Shown in pieces: positions 11,381 through 22,524 of a DNA stretch of 64,000 nt (position 1 is its first letter; every line of letters begins with the position of its first letter). The position numbers were made by a program, and so were the translations under genes. Source of the stretch: Lunularia cruciata (lineage: Eukaryota; Streptophyta; Marchantiopsida; Lunulariales; Lunulariaceae); contig OX419760.1 in the NCBI GenBank assembly GCA_948567375.1, forward strand, positions 9,796,001 through 9,860,000. Reading direction: 5' to 3'. Below the pieces are notes generated by a model that was not told where the DNA came from, ran no database searches, and saw only the letters and a program-made list of their open reading frames with translations.

Positions 11381-12445
11381 TTTCAGCCCTAAGACTCTCC
11401 TGCAAACTTCAAAAATTCACCCTCTGGTCCCATCTCAGACCTCAGGCATCTCAAAAATCCTTCCCTTGGTCGAAGCACAGCTTACAGCAGTTCAAAAATC
11501 TTTCAGCCCTCAACACTCTCTCAGATTTCAAAATTGCATCTCTTGGTCCAAGCACAGCCCTAAGGCATCTCGAAAAATCTTCAGCCTTCAAGACACTCAC
11601 TCAGATTTTGAAATTTCCTCTCCTGGTCCAAGCACAGCCTAAGGCATCTCCAAAATCCTTCAGCCTTCAAGACACTCACTCAGATTTCAAAATTGCATCT
11701 CTTGGTCCAAGCACAGCCCTAAGACATCTCCAAAATCCTTCAGCCTTCAAGACACTCACACAGATTTTGAAATAGCATCTCCTGGTCCAAGCACAGCCCT
11801 AAGACATCTCCAAAATCCTTCAGCCTTCAAGACACTCACTCAGATTTTGAAATTTGCTTCTCCTGGTCCAAGCACAGCCCTAAGACATCTCCAAAATCCT
11901 TCAGCCTTCAAGACACTCACTCAGATTTTGAAATTTCCTCTCCTGGTCCAAGCTCAGCCTAAGGCATCTCCAAAATCCTTCAGCCTTCAAGACACTCACT
12001 CAGATTTTGAAATAGCATCTCTTGGTCCAAGCACAGCCCTAAGACATCTCCAAAATCCTTCAGCCTTCAAGACACTCACTCAGATTTTGAAATAGCATCT
12101 CCTGGTCCAAGCACAGCCCTAAGACATCTCCAAAATCCTTTAGCCTTCAAGACACTCACTCAGATTTCGAAATTTGCTTCTCCTGGTCCAAGCACAGCCC
12201 TAAGACATCTCCAAAATCCTTCAGCCTTCAAGACACTCACTCAGATTTCGAAATTTCCTCTCTTGGTCCAAGCACAGCCTAAGACCTCTCCAAAATCCTT
12301 CAGCCTTCAAGACACTCACTCATATTTTGAAATTTGCTTCTCCTGGTCCAAGCGCAGCCCTAAGACATCTCCAAAATCCTTCAGCTTTCAAGACACTCAC
12401 TCAGATTTCAAAATTTCCTCTCCTGGTCCAAGCATAGCCTAAGGC
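11381..12445. repeat. 80-bp minisatellite with higher-order structure
   Basis: Units contain 'ttcagccttcaagacactc', 'cctggtccaagcacagcc' and 'catctccaaaatcc'. Unit starts: 11581, 11660, 11740, 11820, 11901, 11980, 12060, 12140, 12221, 12300, 12381, with degenerate units upstream from about 11381. Unit lengths run 79, 80, 80, 81, 79, 80, 80, 81, 79, 81. Variants repeat in the same order (A: 'aaatttcctct', one C fewer in 'agcct'; B: 'gcatctcttgg'; C: 'agcatctcctgg'; D: 'aaatttgcttct'). This makes a 320-bp A-B-C-D higher-order unit, present twice, then A-D-A. Open frames across it are by-products because unit length is not a multiple of three. Confidence 0.95.
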
Positions 12446-12610
12446 ATCTCAACTCTTTCCTCAAAGCCAAACACCTAGGAATAATACCAAGTCAACACAC
12501 TAGAATCCAAAATAGTGATGCTCATCTTTTCCACTTCCTCTAAAGTAACGTCCCATCTATCTTAGCTATGACTAACTTTAGCTAATCATGACTAATGTAG
12601 AACCATCCTT
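12445..12610 (-). repeat. LTR fragment of family C, inverted relative to 16620-16795
   Basis: This is the reverse complement of 16620-16795 with few differences. Shared strings include 'acacctaggaataataccaa', 'actagaatccaaaatagtg' and 'tagtcatgattagc' (as reverse complement). It is cut on the left by the minisatellite and on the right by a junction to the integrase gene. Confidence 0.85.
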
Positions 12611-12644
12611 TATCTCTATTTTGATTGCACTTCTGTGATACCTC

Positions 12645-13400
12645 TCACCAGATATGAAAGTGAATAGGTAAGGTAGACTCAATACCATATACCAATTGAA
12701 ATGGAGAATATCCGGTGGAAGTCTTCATGGTTGTCCTATACTCCCACAAAACTGCATGAATCCTCTTGTCCTTATGATGTTTTTCCCCCTCCATTTCAGC
12801 ATCTTTGGCCAACATCAAGCACAAGGTCTGATTGGTTCTCTCTGCCAAGCCATTGGAATTTGGCTTATAGGATGTTGTTACTCTATGTGTGATAGAGAAA
12901 TGTTGTAGCATGGCTGTAGTGGTGTTTCTTATAAACTCTCCACCTCTACTAAAAACTAACTCCAAAGGGTATCCAAACCTAGTGATAATGCGTTTATAAA
13001 GAAATCTACCAACTTCATCTTCATTCTTGTCACTCAATGGTCTAGCCTCAACTCACTAGGTAAGATAATTAGTAACTACCACAATATACCAATTTTCCTT
13101 GGGGTTTTATTGAGAGGACCTACAAAATCAATTCCCCACTTCTCAAAAGGTCCTAGCAATAGAATTGATCTAAGTGGTGTAGTGGAAGTAGATTTTCTAG
13201 CAAAAGCTTGACAAACATGACAAGTTTTGCAATAATCAAGCAATCCTTGAAAATCACTCTCCAATGGTAACTTGCATCTAGAATCTTGAAAGCAGTCACC
13301 TTTCTTGCAAAGTGTCCTCCACACACTAAACCTTCATGAAACTCCTTTATAGGTAGAATAGACTCTTCCTTACCCACTGCTCTTTGAAGTAGACCATTTG
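12645..13400 (-). pseudogene. Element C integrase (fragments)
   Basis: The HHCC motif is split between two frames: the His part (about 13345-13290) lies in the frame of the 13153-13872 ORF, and the Cys part 'CKTCHVCQ' near 13220 in another, so a frameshift lies at about 13265. The core begins 'WGIDFVGPL' (about 13140). The second catalytic position reads 'VFSRGGEF' where family members have Asp before Arg-Gly, so the second Asp appears to be lost. The Glu motif 'GLAERTNQTL' is kept (about 12850). The protein breaks off after 'LPIHFHIW', before any C-terminal domain. Confidence 0.85.
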
Positions 13401-14300
13401 CTCCTTGGTGAAAAAGAATATCCTCCACCATTGTGTAAGGTGTAGATCTTGCTGCAAGGGCCTTCCTCTCCCTAGCATGCATCCCTTCTGGATAGTTACC
13501 TCTTGTCACAAAATCCACAATCTCCTTGTACTCCATTAGAACCTCTTGAGTGACTGAGATTGTCATGAGCTCCTCATCTGGGAAGAAATCATCTAGTGGC
13601 TCATCTTCATCATGATCATAGGCTCTAGATAACAAATCAGCATGTTTCTTTCCTAGCCTATCCTCAATAGGTTTATACTCAAACAAGAGTATCATCCACC
13701 TTGCTAGTCTCCCTTCAACATCATGCTTGTTGAAGATGTACTTCAAAGCCTTGTGATCCGTGACAATGGTGGCTTTCCCTCCAATCAAGTAGTTTTCAAA
13801 CTTCTTGAGACCAAAGATCACTACCAACCCTTCTCTCTCCATGATAGAGTAGTTCTTTTTTTCTGAAACCATCTACCCACTAGCATAAGCTATTGGATTA
13901 GCATGCCCATCTTGGTCTAATTGATTAAGAGTGCATCCTATAGCTACATTAGAAGCATCAGTGTAGAGGATGAAAGGTTTACTCCAATCAGGTTTAGCAA
14001 GAATTGGAGCTACAACAAGGGATTGCTTGAGCTCCTCAAAAGTTCTGAGAGCCTCATTGTCCTCCAAAATCACCATGTAATCTACACCCTTTGTCATGTA
14101 GATGGTCAATGCATAAGCCTTGTTGGAAAATGAGATGATGGACCTCCTTTAGTATCAATAATCCCCAAGAATTGGCGTTACTTTGTCAAACTTGGAGGGA
14201 ATGGAAGGTCTGAGATTTTCCTCACCTTCTCAAGATCAATTGCTATTCCATCCTTGGAGATGGTGTGTCCCAAAAGTAGACCTTCTTCACATCCAAAAAT
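13401..14300 (-). pseudogene. Element C RT connection and RNase H
   Basis: Two open pieces (14109-13873 and 13872 leftwards) lie in different frames. The first acidic motif is 'ILYTDASNVAIG' (about 13980). The second region has 'YSIMEREGLVVIF' (about 13845) and 'VTDHKALKYIF' (about 13760), followed by 'KHADLLSRA' (about 13635). These are the D-E-D-D residues of RNase H. The frame change at 13872/13873 between 'IAYASG' and 'SEKKNYS' shows a short indel. Confidence 0.85.
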
Positions 14301-15093
14301 TCACTTCTTTGGGTTGAGTGATGCATTTGCCTCATCCAAGCGTTGCAAGACCTTGACTAGGTGCTCAAAGTGCTCCTCCTTGCTCCCATAGATACAAAAG
14401 TCATCAAAGAAGTCTCTCACAAATTTCCCAATGAAAGGTTCAAATACCTTGTTCATGAACCATTGGAATGTGGCTGGAGCATTGCAAAGCCCAGAAAGCA
14501 TGACCTTGAAAGCGTAAGTTCCCCAAGGTGTGGTGAATGGGATGAGTTGTTGATGCTCTAGTGCAATCTTGATTTGGTTATATCCACTATAACCATCTCT
14601 AAAACTCTACCGCTCATAACATGCAACCTCCTCCAAGATCTCATCAATGAATGGCAATAGGTAGTAGTCCTTCTTGGTAATAGCAATGAGCTTCTTGTAA
14701 TCCACACATACCTAAAGCTTGCCATTCTCTTTCTTCACAATAATTGGAGACACCCATTAATCCGGCTAATAATTTTAAGTTCTCCACCTCAAAGATAAAT
14801 CCGGCTTCCTTGAGCTTATCAATTTCCTCCTTCACAACCAAAGATATTTGTGGGCTAATGCAATGTTGCTCTTGGCGGATTGGTCTTGCATGTGACTCCA
14901 CCTCTATCTTGTGCTCCTCCAAGGTGACTTCCTTCAAATCCTTGTAATTGAAAGCAAACACATGGATGAACCTGCAGAAAATCTCCTCAAATCTCACCAT
15001 CTCCTCCTTGGTAACATTTGGGCCATACTTGAGGGTAGCTAACCTTCTCTCTACCTCCTCAAGTGTCAATAGTGATTTATCTGGGTCCTTCAA
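14301..15093 (-). pseudogene. Element C reverse transcriptase (fragments)
   Basis: The N-terminal part (15093-14760) has the pre-RT region with 'EEMVRFEEIFCRF' and 'VVKEEIDKLKEAGFI'. The middle (about 14760-14510) is frameshifted. The C-terminal part (14501-14301) has 'LCNAPATFQWFMN' and the catalytic box FFDD ('DFFDDFCIYG'), a YxDD variant, then 'ASLNPKK'. It is non-functional through frameshifts. Confidence 0.85.
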
Positions 15094-15096
15094 AAC

Positions 15097-16161
15097 CTAT
15101 GGCTTAGGTGCAAAATCCATAGCACACAAGGGATACACATCTGAATCCAGTTCAGATTCATCCTCCTCCATAGAAGTCTCCTTCTCCATGCTTGTGTCCA
15201 CACTTGAAGCTCCTTCTTCAGAATCTGATTCACAATAATCAGAAGAAGGTGTATCTGAATGTGAAGTGTTTGTGATGTTAGTCATAATAATTATGACTCT
15301 TTGGTTTGATGGCCCAATCCTCAAGTACCCTTTGTGCCATCTATCCATTGTGCATGCTGCTCTCAATCATGGACTCCCAAGAAGTAAGTCATAGCTTGAA
15401 TCCTTCAAGACTTGGAAAATCATAAGATTTTGAGCTCCCATAACTGGAACTATCACCTAACATCACCCCTACAAGTCCAACTTGTTGCTTGTTTGCCATG
15501 CTCACCAAGAATGTTGAAGGTCTTGAGGGTATCATACCCAACTTCTTCATCAACCTTTCTAACATGGCATTCAATGCTGATCCTCCATCAACAAGTGCAT
15601 CCTTGATGTTGTGACCATTCACTCTCACATCAATCTTGGAGGCATATTCACAAGCCTCCCATGGTGCTGGCTTGGCATCCACCACCCCTATTGATACTAG
15701 AGATTTTTCCTTCTTCTTCCTCTTACTCCTTGTAGAACTCAAACCACCTCTAAGCTCCTTTTTCAAGGTAGGGTTCAAAGCAATCAATTGGCCCATTGTG
15801 ATGTTAGCCTTGTGACTACCAACATCCTCCAACACATTGTAGTTCCATTGTTGCTTTGAAATCAAGAAATCCTCCATCTCCAACTTCTTCCTTGGAGTAG
15901 TTGTTGTTGATAGTGTTAATGTGCAAGTGCTCCTAGTAGACATAGGAGTATCCTTGCTTGAAGTAAATCCTTGAGAAGAGTGAATATCCTCTTCAAAATG
16001 AGCTCTCTTCTTCTCTTGTGCCAAAAGCTCCAAATTAAGACCCTTGGAGTTTGAGCACTCTCCCTTCTCCCATAGTTACACCACATTGATTTTGAGATCT
16101 GCAAGTTGTTCTGTGATGGTTTGAAATGGATCCTTTTGTGGAGGTGCAAGAACTGGAGCAA
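15097..16161 (-). pseudogene. Element C protease, acidic linker and gag end
   Basis: The 16033-15389 frame contains 'ITMGQLIALNP', a Lys/Arg-rich stretch, and a retropepsin active-site-like motif 'ALVDGGSALNAM' (about 15595) with Asp-Gly-Gly in place of Asp-Ser/Thr-Gly. It runs on to 'SLEGFKL'. A second open piece (15366-15097) holds an acidic Ser/Asp/Glu linker before RT. Upstream, 16161-15916 may be the gag C-terminus in a different frame. No zinc knuckle is visible here. Confidence 0.75.
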
Positions 16162-16224
16162 CTAGTACTTGTGGTGCAACCCTTGCCACTAAAGTATTAG
16201 AAGTTCCACCATACTTGTAGCCTT

Positions 16225-16414
16225 AATTTTGGATTCTAGTGTATTGACTTGGGATTATTCCTAGGTGTTATTCTACCTAAGAGATTAAAGATGCAACCAA
16301 AAAGAACTACATTATGACATTGGACTTTGTATTTGACCAATTTTGACTAGTATCTCTGCGGAAACAAACCTTACTTACTTGATTACCGCAAAAGTGATAT
16401 TTGTCGGGTTGTCA
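16225..16414 (+). repeat. Junction of LTR scraps: family C piece (16225-16262) and family 1 LTR end (16263-16414)
   Basis: 16225-16262 repeats the family C LTR string also at 16723-16765 ('ttggattctagtgt...cctaggtgtt'). From 16263 the sequence switches to the last ~150 bp of the family 1 LTR ('ctacctaagagattaaag' ... 'gattaccgcaaaagtgatat' ... 'gtcgggttgtca'), ending in CA at 16414. It lies in plus orientation, while the nearby LTR copy D lies in minus orientation and lacks exactly this end. Confidence 0.8.
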
Positions 16415-16539
16415 TGGATCTCAAGGAGTTAGGAGGAAGACACTTTGATAGGATTAACCATGAGAAGTTGAAGATGTAACATAGAAGGTAGAGAGACCTT
16501 CACTTTGAGGACAAAGTGAAAACTTAGTCCGGGGGTAAA
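16415..16539 (+). other. 3' end of a family C internal region with polypurine tract
   Basis: It translates at first as the end of an integrase ('FDRINHEKLKM' then stop near 16480). It then reaches the purine-rich AGTCCGGGGGTAAA (16526-16539) directly before TGTTACACCC. This is the classical order pol end, polypurine tract, LTR. Orientation is plus, opposite to the body of element C. Confidence 0.7.
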
Positions 16540-17232
16540 TGTTACACCCATTTGTGCATGTGTGTGGTATTGTGATATTTAGCTTGGTATTACAAGTACT
16601 TGAGAGATATTATTTACATAGAGATAAAGGATGGTTCTACATTAGTCATGATTAGCTAAAATTAGTCATAGCTAAGATAGAGGGAACCTTACTTTAGAGG
16701 AAGTGGAAAAGATGAGCACCACTATTTTGGATTCTAGTGTGTTGACTTGGTATTATTCCTAGGTGTTTGGCTTTGAGGAAAGAGTTGAGAACTCTTGGGC
16801 CCACAAGCCTTTTTGTTTTGGATTCTTCTATAGTCCAAGGATAGCCCATGTGAAGGAATCCTTGACTTAGTGGTTGGGTCAAGATAAGATCACATGCTAA
16901 TGGAATATGTCCATGTGAGTGAATATTCCTTTTACTTTTTGACTTTACTTGACTTTTAGTCTAGTAACTTGGTTACTTGGTTACTATGGTTATTAGTAAC
17001 TTTGGTACGTAACCATTTCACAAGTTTATCAACAAGGGATGAGGAAGTTCTCATCATCCTTTCATTTGCAACTCATTTGCATCCTTTCTCATTGAGCTCT
17101 CTTGTGAGCAATGTCTTGAGTCTTGGAGTGTTAGCCTTGGAGGAGTATGATGGATCCTTGCCTTCTTAGTCCATGGTGTGCTACCATAATAGCCATCAGA
17201 GGTTCATCTTGAGTGAGAGATAGACCGGCTCA
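16540..17232 (+). repeat. 3' LTR of family C, right end truncated
   Basis: It begins TGTTACACCCATTTG, a common Ty3/gypsy LTR start, right after a polypurine tract. It shares 16620-16795 with the inverted fragment at 12445-12610. It runs without coding potential to about 17232, where sequence of LTR D (minus strand) begins. The terminal CA was not found, so the right end is probably deleted. Confidence 0.75.
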
Positions 17233-17553
17233 TAGATCAAGGTTGCGGAATCCAACATCCAACAAACATACTGACTTGCACTTCAGAATTCTCCAAACAC
17301 TCACAGACACACACACAACGCTGATACTTGAAATCAAGCTTAAGTGATGAGTATTTAATTCAACACTTTGCTTTATCTATTTTTAGAAATAATGAGCACT
17401 AAACCACACAACACCATGAATGCCTCCTTTAAATAGACAAAGCTCTTCAGTAGTTATTATCAACTATATCGTTCTACAACAACTTTTCCTACCTACAGAC
17501 TGAAATGACAATGCACCTCTTCATATCTGCCTCTTCAAATCTCAAAATTATTA

Positions 17554-19963
17554 CTACTCTGATCTGATGTCTACTTCTTCTTGAGCTTCCAATCCCAAAG
17601 TAACCTCACATACTACTCTATCCCCGAGTTTCACAACTACTAACTCTTCTACCAATTCTACTACTTCTTCACTCTGATCTACAATTCCCGTCATGGGTAA
17701 CCTACATACATCTTCTCCTTGCAACCCACTTTTCTCTAATATCTCCAATGGCAACTTTGAAGATATTTGTAATCCTATCTCTTCTACTTTAGGTTTCTCT
17801 TTGACATCCTTCCAAAGTTTATCTATCTCTAACTTAACTAAATCTAATCTAATTTTGATATTGTATTCCATTTCCAATATCTTCCTATCTACATGGGCTT
17901 TGAGACTAATCAACAAAGCATTTAAATCCTTATCCTTCATATTTCTCCTCCTCGTCTCTTGCACTAACAATTTTAACTCGTGTAGCCTCATTTCTTCAAT
18001 CCTTCCATTGGCTTTTGTACTCAACATTACATTCATCTTCACTACTGTCTCCTTCAATGGCTCAAGTTGCATTCTTCTCTCATGTCCCAATCCGCATGCC
18101 AGCCTTCCCGATACATTGCTAGCTCCACCTCAAATTTGGCCTTCACAATCTCCTTCTCCTTCTCTTTCTGCACTACCTTCTCTTCCAAATTACAAAGTAA
18201 CACCCTTAACCTTTCTTCTTCTCTATACCTCACTGTTAACTCTCTTTGCCAAAGCTGCTTCTTCTCTTCCACACTCTACATCACTCTATCAAGCTCTTGC
18301 TCCTTCTCTGCTACTCTTGTTATGGCATGGATGATCTCTAATTGTGAATCAGCAAGTCGTTTCAAGATTTCATACTCAGCTATTTGTCTTTCCTTGGCTA
18401 GGACATTTTTCTCTATTACTCTCTCTTTACTTCCCACTTCTATCTTTAAGTTCTCTATTACTTGATTTTTTACTATTGCATCTCCTTGTAGTACCTCCCT
18501 CTGCTCCTCTCCTCGGGTTATACTCTTCTTCAACTTTGAGTTTTCTACTTCTAACCTCACCAACACCTGCCACACAGTCTTTACCTTTGGATACTCCGAT
18601 TGCATCTGTTTCTTCTTCTCCTCCAACTTTATTAGCAATGGGCATACAATCTCTCACAAATACTCCACCCTTCCGCTCTGATTCACTTCTACTTGCAGGC
18701 TTTTCTCCTTCTTTGCTTCTTCTTCACCTAACCCTCTTCTCCTTAGCCAAAGTCACCTTATTGGGATGGATTGCTTGCTCCCCAAACTTTCACTCCCCAT
18801 TTCTCTTCTTCTACTTGACCCCGCCTCATGCATTGCATTTCTTTTGGAGTGGACATCTCTCTAAATGATAATCCGCTTCTCTTCTTTCTCTAGAATTTTG
18901 TCTTTTGACTTCGGGTTATCTTCTTCTGCCATTTCCAACTTTCCGCCTTCTTCCTTTGGTACCAATTGCATCTCCACTCCATCTTTACTCTTGCTACTCA
19001 CTTCACCACTCTGCAAAGTGAGTTCAGGTTCTTCTTCTCCCTCCCAGTCTTCTAACTTGTACTCGGCTTCACCTTCTGATTATTCTCCCGACAATGCGAT
19101 TACCACCAGGTCCTTCTTCGGGTTTACTTTCCTGGCCTTCCAAGGTCTCATTGCTGCTACTACTCCTTCTTCTGGTTGACTGGCCTTCTTTGACTTTGGA
19201 GCATTCACTGCCAACCGCATGCTTTGCCCCGTCTGCATGTAGTACTCTTCATTGCTCTTGATCTGAAGAATGTATTACTGCTCCTCCGTATCAGCATCTC
19301 TTCTTAAGTTGAGGTGGAAGTGTGATACCATCTTGTGTTGTTCTACTATGTTCAACAAATTTAATCCCAAATAGAAGTGGGCTGCAAATGGCACAATGTA
19401 ATGTGGAGACGACTTGTCCCGCAAATTTCACACTATTTGTCTTGTGCTCTAATGGAAGCACTTTGCCCAATTGATTGGTTCCCCTGCAAACATCTTATGG
19501 AAAAACACCGCATGATATTTCATCACATAAGTGGTTTGCTCCGGCTTGAAGATAACCATCATTGCTCCTACAATGCCTCTCCTCACAAGGTCCTTGTAAC
19601 TCTTGACTTTATAACCATTCTTTGTACGTTTTGAATACTCTTGCACTTCTTGGGTTCCTTTAGCTACTTCTCCTTTCCCCAAGAATGTGGCTCCATGCTC
19701 CTCACTTGCCTCTCTTTTGAGTACTAACCTTCAATCTAACTTTGTCCATTGAGCCAGATTTCCTCTCTTACCCTCTGCTTTGGGTCTGTCCAAACATTTA
19801 CTCTCAATATCTTGGTCATGAAACCTGGAAAGCTAAGGTTCTAGTTCCATGCCAGAAATGTGATCCAAAGCTTGCTCAAGACTTTGATTCTTGTGATCAA
19901 ATCTAACCTCCAAATTGCATGATTTCTCACTACAAATTCTGAGTTCTTCTTTCCACCTCCCAT
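17554..19963 (-). pseudogene. LTR-encoded protein of family 1, copy D
   Basis: Starts ATG 19963-19961 (MGGGKKNSEF, as in copy A) and ends at the stop 17556-17554 after 'EEVDIRSE', the same endpoint as copy A. Conserved blocks include 'YHAVFFHKMFAGEPINWAKCFH' (two adjacent blocks, about 19515-19450) and the coiled coil 18638-17554 ('EEKKQLWQREL', 'LHELKLLVQETRRR', 'DRKILEMEYNI'). It is split by several stops and frameshifts (open pieces 19682-19449, 18638-18276, 18272-18054, 18090-17554). The acidic middle shows many Glu codons. Confidence 0.78.
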
Positions 19964-20144
19964 CTTACTCTCCTCCACTCTGGGTTGGTAACTATTCTTC
20001 CACTAGACTCCCATACTAACTCTTCTTACTTCCTCTCGATGCACAAGCACGTCTCTTACTACACTCCCTTTTCCCTGATCTCCCTTAGGACGACTCTGTA
20101 ATGGCAATGGGAAATTACTTGTCATCTCTTTGTCTCTATCCCAA

Positions 20145-20152
20145 ATTTTATA
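20145..20152 (-). promoter_or_regulatory. TATA box in LTR D
   Basis: TATAAAAT on the minus strand, 189 bp before the conserved ATG, at the same relative place as in copies A, E and F. Confidence 0.55.
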
Positions 20153-20534
20153 GTGGCACATCTACTCAGATTTTCTTCACTTCAAGCTTCTACCACGAAA
20201 TCACACCTTCTGCATGCTCTTGTCAATGTCAAATTTCCCCCGCTCATAGGCTAGCCATTTTTATGTGCAGTACCTTCTTGAATGTCCAACCCCAAAGAAA
20301 ATTTGTTACATTGTCCTTGCCTTGAGTTGATCACCCCCGAGACAAAGTCTCCTTACTTTAGGTTGAATGCTGATAGGACCCATCTGAGTACTTTGTCTTC
20401 TGACACAAAGTCACTTTACCTTGGGCTACAACCCACAAACACCATTCTTTGCCTTATGCTGCCATACATGTGCAATACATCTTTGTTTGTACACTTCTTC
20501 TTCATAAGAAAAAAACAAAAATGTGTGTACCACA

Positions 20535-22524
20535 CTAAGGTATCTGATCCATCTCTAGGATTGTGTAGGGTATCACGGTGAATCATTAAGAGATAGGGTT
20601 TGCTATTCAAAAGTCAAATTTACTATGTTTTTCTAGTTTTGCTAGTTTTGTCCAAACCAACATGTTTTGACAAGGTTTCATGCAAGTTTCACTAGGTTTT
20701 TATTCAGATTGATACTTCTCAGCAGATTTGCATGCCCATTTTGCTAGGGTTTGCTTTTCAAAAGGTGATGTTTAGGGTTTTGCTTGTGGGAGGTTTAGGT
20801 GTCTTGGAGATTTTGTGCAACATCTAGCTAGAAAATTCTACAATTTCAAGTTGAAGCAAATAAAAACTCAAGGATGCTTACATGTAAGCATAGGTGATGT
20901 TTCCAATTGCCACTTTCATTTTGAGTGAATCCAAGTTTGTTTCTTGAATTGCATGCGTTGATTGTCAAATCTGGTTTTGATCCAACCAAGCCCACTTGAC
21001 GAATGTCATGCTATCCGCCATGGATTTTGGGTTTCCAATCAACCAACCATCCTCTTGGAAATCTTCCATGTTGTTCATGTCCCACACCCTCTCATACTCA
21101 TAAGCATTACCAAACTGTGCAGTAAATGTGATTTGGGTCTACTTCTTTCCTCTTGGTACATCCTCTCTTGCAAAGAATTGTGCTTGTCCTCTCCTATTGC
21201 TTGCAAAAATCTGTGCGTAGAAATGGATGTGTGCAAAAATGTATTTACCTCTATATGCTCTCCTTCTTTCTTCATTTTTCAAGAATGGGTGTATCATGCA
21301 AAACTATTTGTCTAGAAAGGAATTCCTCTCTACTTCTTCTCATCTTGATGTTTTATTATGGGTCTCTTATGAGGCTGCCAAGCAAACTCTCTCACTCTAC
21401 ACCTTTTCCTCATCAAAATTTTGGAACTCCATTTCCCAAATAAAAAACTGCATGACCAAAGTACCAAAGATAGATTCCTCATTTAAACAATCTTTGTTTC
21501 CCAAACAAACTCAAGTATCTTTTATAAATTCATCAATAAAATAGAAGTCACTAAATCTTATAAAGGGGAAACAACAATGGTCACTAAATCTTAAAGAAGG
21601 AAAGAGTCATTTTGATGATGACTCTTCACCTTCATGCAATGACACCCTTCTCCATATAACTTTTGAAACTTCTTTTATATATTAAATCAATCATTTCTAA
21701 AGCTTCTCTCAATCTTTATAGCACTAAAGGTACTAACTTTTACTATTAGAAGTGTTTTGATAGATATAAAATACCTTAGATGATATTAAAGTTAATTTTC
21801 ATCCATTTACATAGAAATTGATGGAACTTCAAACATAATTTTCAAATTGCGTGATAGATAATAATTGAAAAGAATATAAGGGAACTACAAAAATACTTTC
21901 AGATGTTCAATTTTAGATAGTTACATAGTTTTTTTTGGCTTATAAAGATAGATCTACCAAGGTATCTTTATGAGAAAAGCGATGAAATGTATTTTGAACT
22001 AGATTCTAAAACTGAGATTGACTTTTTACTTTCCTAAATTCATCTATATATTTGAAACTATGACATTTGTGAAATAGTGAAAAGGTATCTAAAATCTTTA
22101 CTTTGGCAACCTTAAATTTCTTTTAAATATTACCATTTTAAAATAGAAAAATATTTAATTAAGTAATTAAAAGAGAATTATATCTTCAAGCTCCATGACT
22201 TTATACAAAATACCCATAAACCAAGATTTTTGACCAAGACATGATCTCAAAAAGGTAAAAAGGTTGAATTTAAAATTTCATTCTATCTTTTAATTAATGT
22301 CTATGTTAAATCCATGTTACACTTCTTATGAAAATTATCCCATGCATTTAAAAATTCTTTATAATTTTCCTCAAAAATTTTGAGCTTGTAAAATTCAAGT
22401 AATTTAAAGTTTAACTTGGATGTTAAATAATAAATAACAAGCATTACCGGATTACTAAATGACAACCATTAGTGGAAAGGGAAGTACTACCCAATCTAAA
22501 AAAGGTAACTTTAGTGGGAGTGGG
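20535..22524. other. Unassigned intergenic DNA
   Basis: No recognisable element. Three overlapping open frames at 20962-21544 (up to 117 codons) have no motifs I know and are Ser/Leu-rich by composition. From about 21540 the DNA is AT-rich (roughly 70 percent or more by eye) with no coding signal. Confidence 0.5.

Larger units (their letters stand above)
12445..16224 (-). mobile_element. Element C: Ty3/gypsy body, minus strand, degraded
   Basis: Reading right to left: a gag end near 16161-16224, protease 16033-15389, acidic linker 15366-15097, RT 15093-14301, RNase H to about 13600, integrase about 13400-12645, then a piece of LTR (12610-12445) joined directly to the minisatellite. The proteins differ clearly from family 1 and family 2, so this is a third Ty3/gypsy family. 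A plus-strand LTR of the same family stands at 16540-17232. The internal end of the integrase and the LTR start are missing at about 12640-12610. Confidence 0.88.
17234..20534 (-). repeat. LTR copy D of family 1 (minus strand, 3' end missing)
   Basis: On the minus strand it starts TGTGGTACACACATTTTTG at 20534 and follows LTR A to the equivalent of A's 7960, ending at about 17234. The last ~490 bp of the LTR are absent. There is no polypurine tract or pol next to it, so it is a truncated solo LTR or recombination product. A TATA box is kept at 20145-20152. Confidence 0.88.

Noticed and set aside
11209-12095. Open frames of 188, 111 and 82 codons over the minisatellite
   Set aside because: They arise from the repeat itself. 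Unit length (79-81 bp) is not a multiple of three, so each unit is read in a different frame, and no domain is seen.
17693-18868. Plus-strand frames of 213, 132 and 174 codons, Ser/Leu/Phe-rich
   Set aside because: Antisense of the coiled-coil region of LTR copy D. Glu/Lys-rich coding strands give Ser/Leu/Phe-rich shadows.
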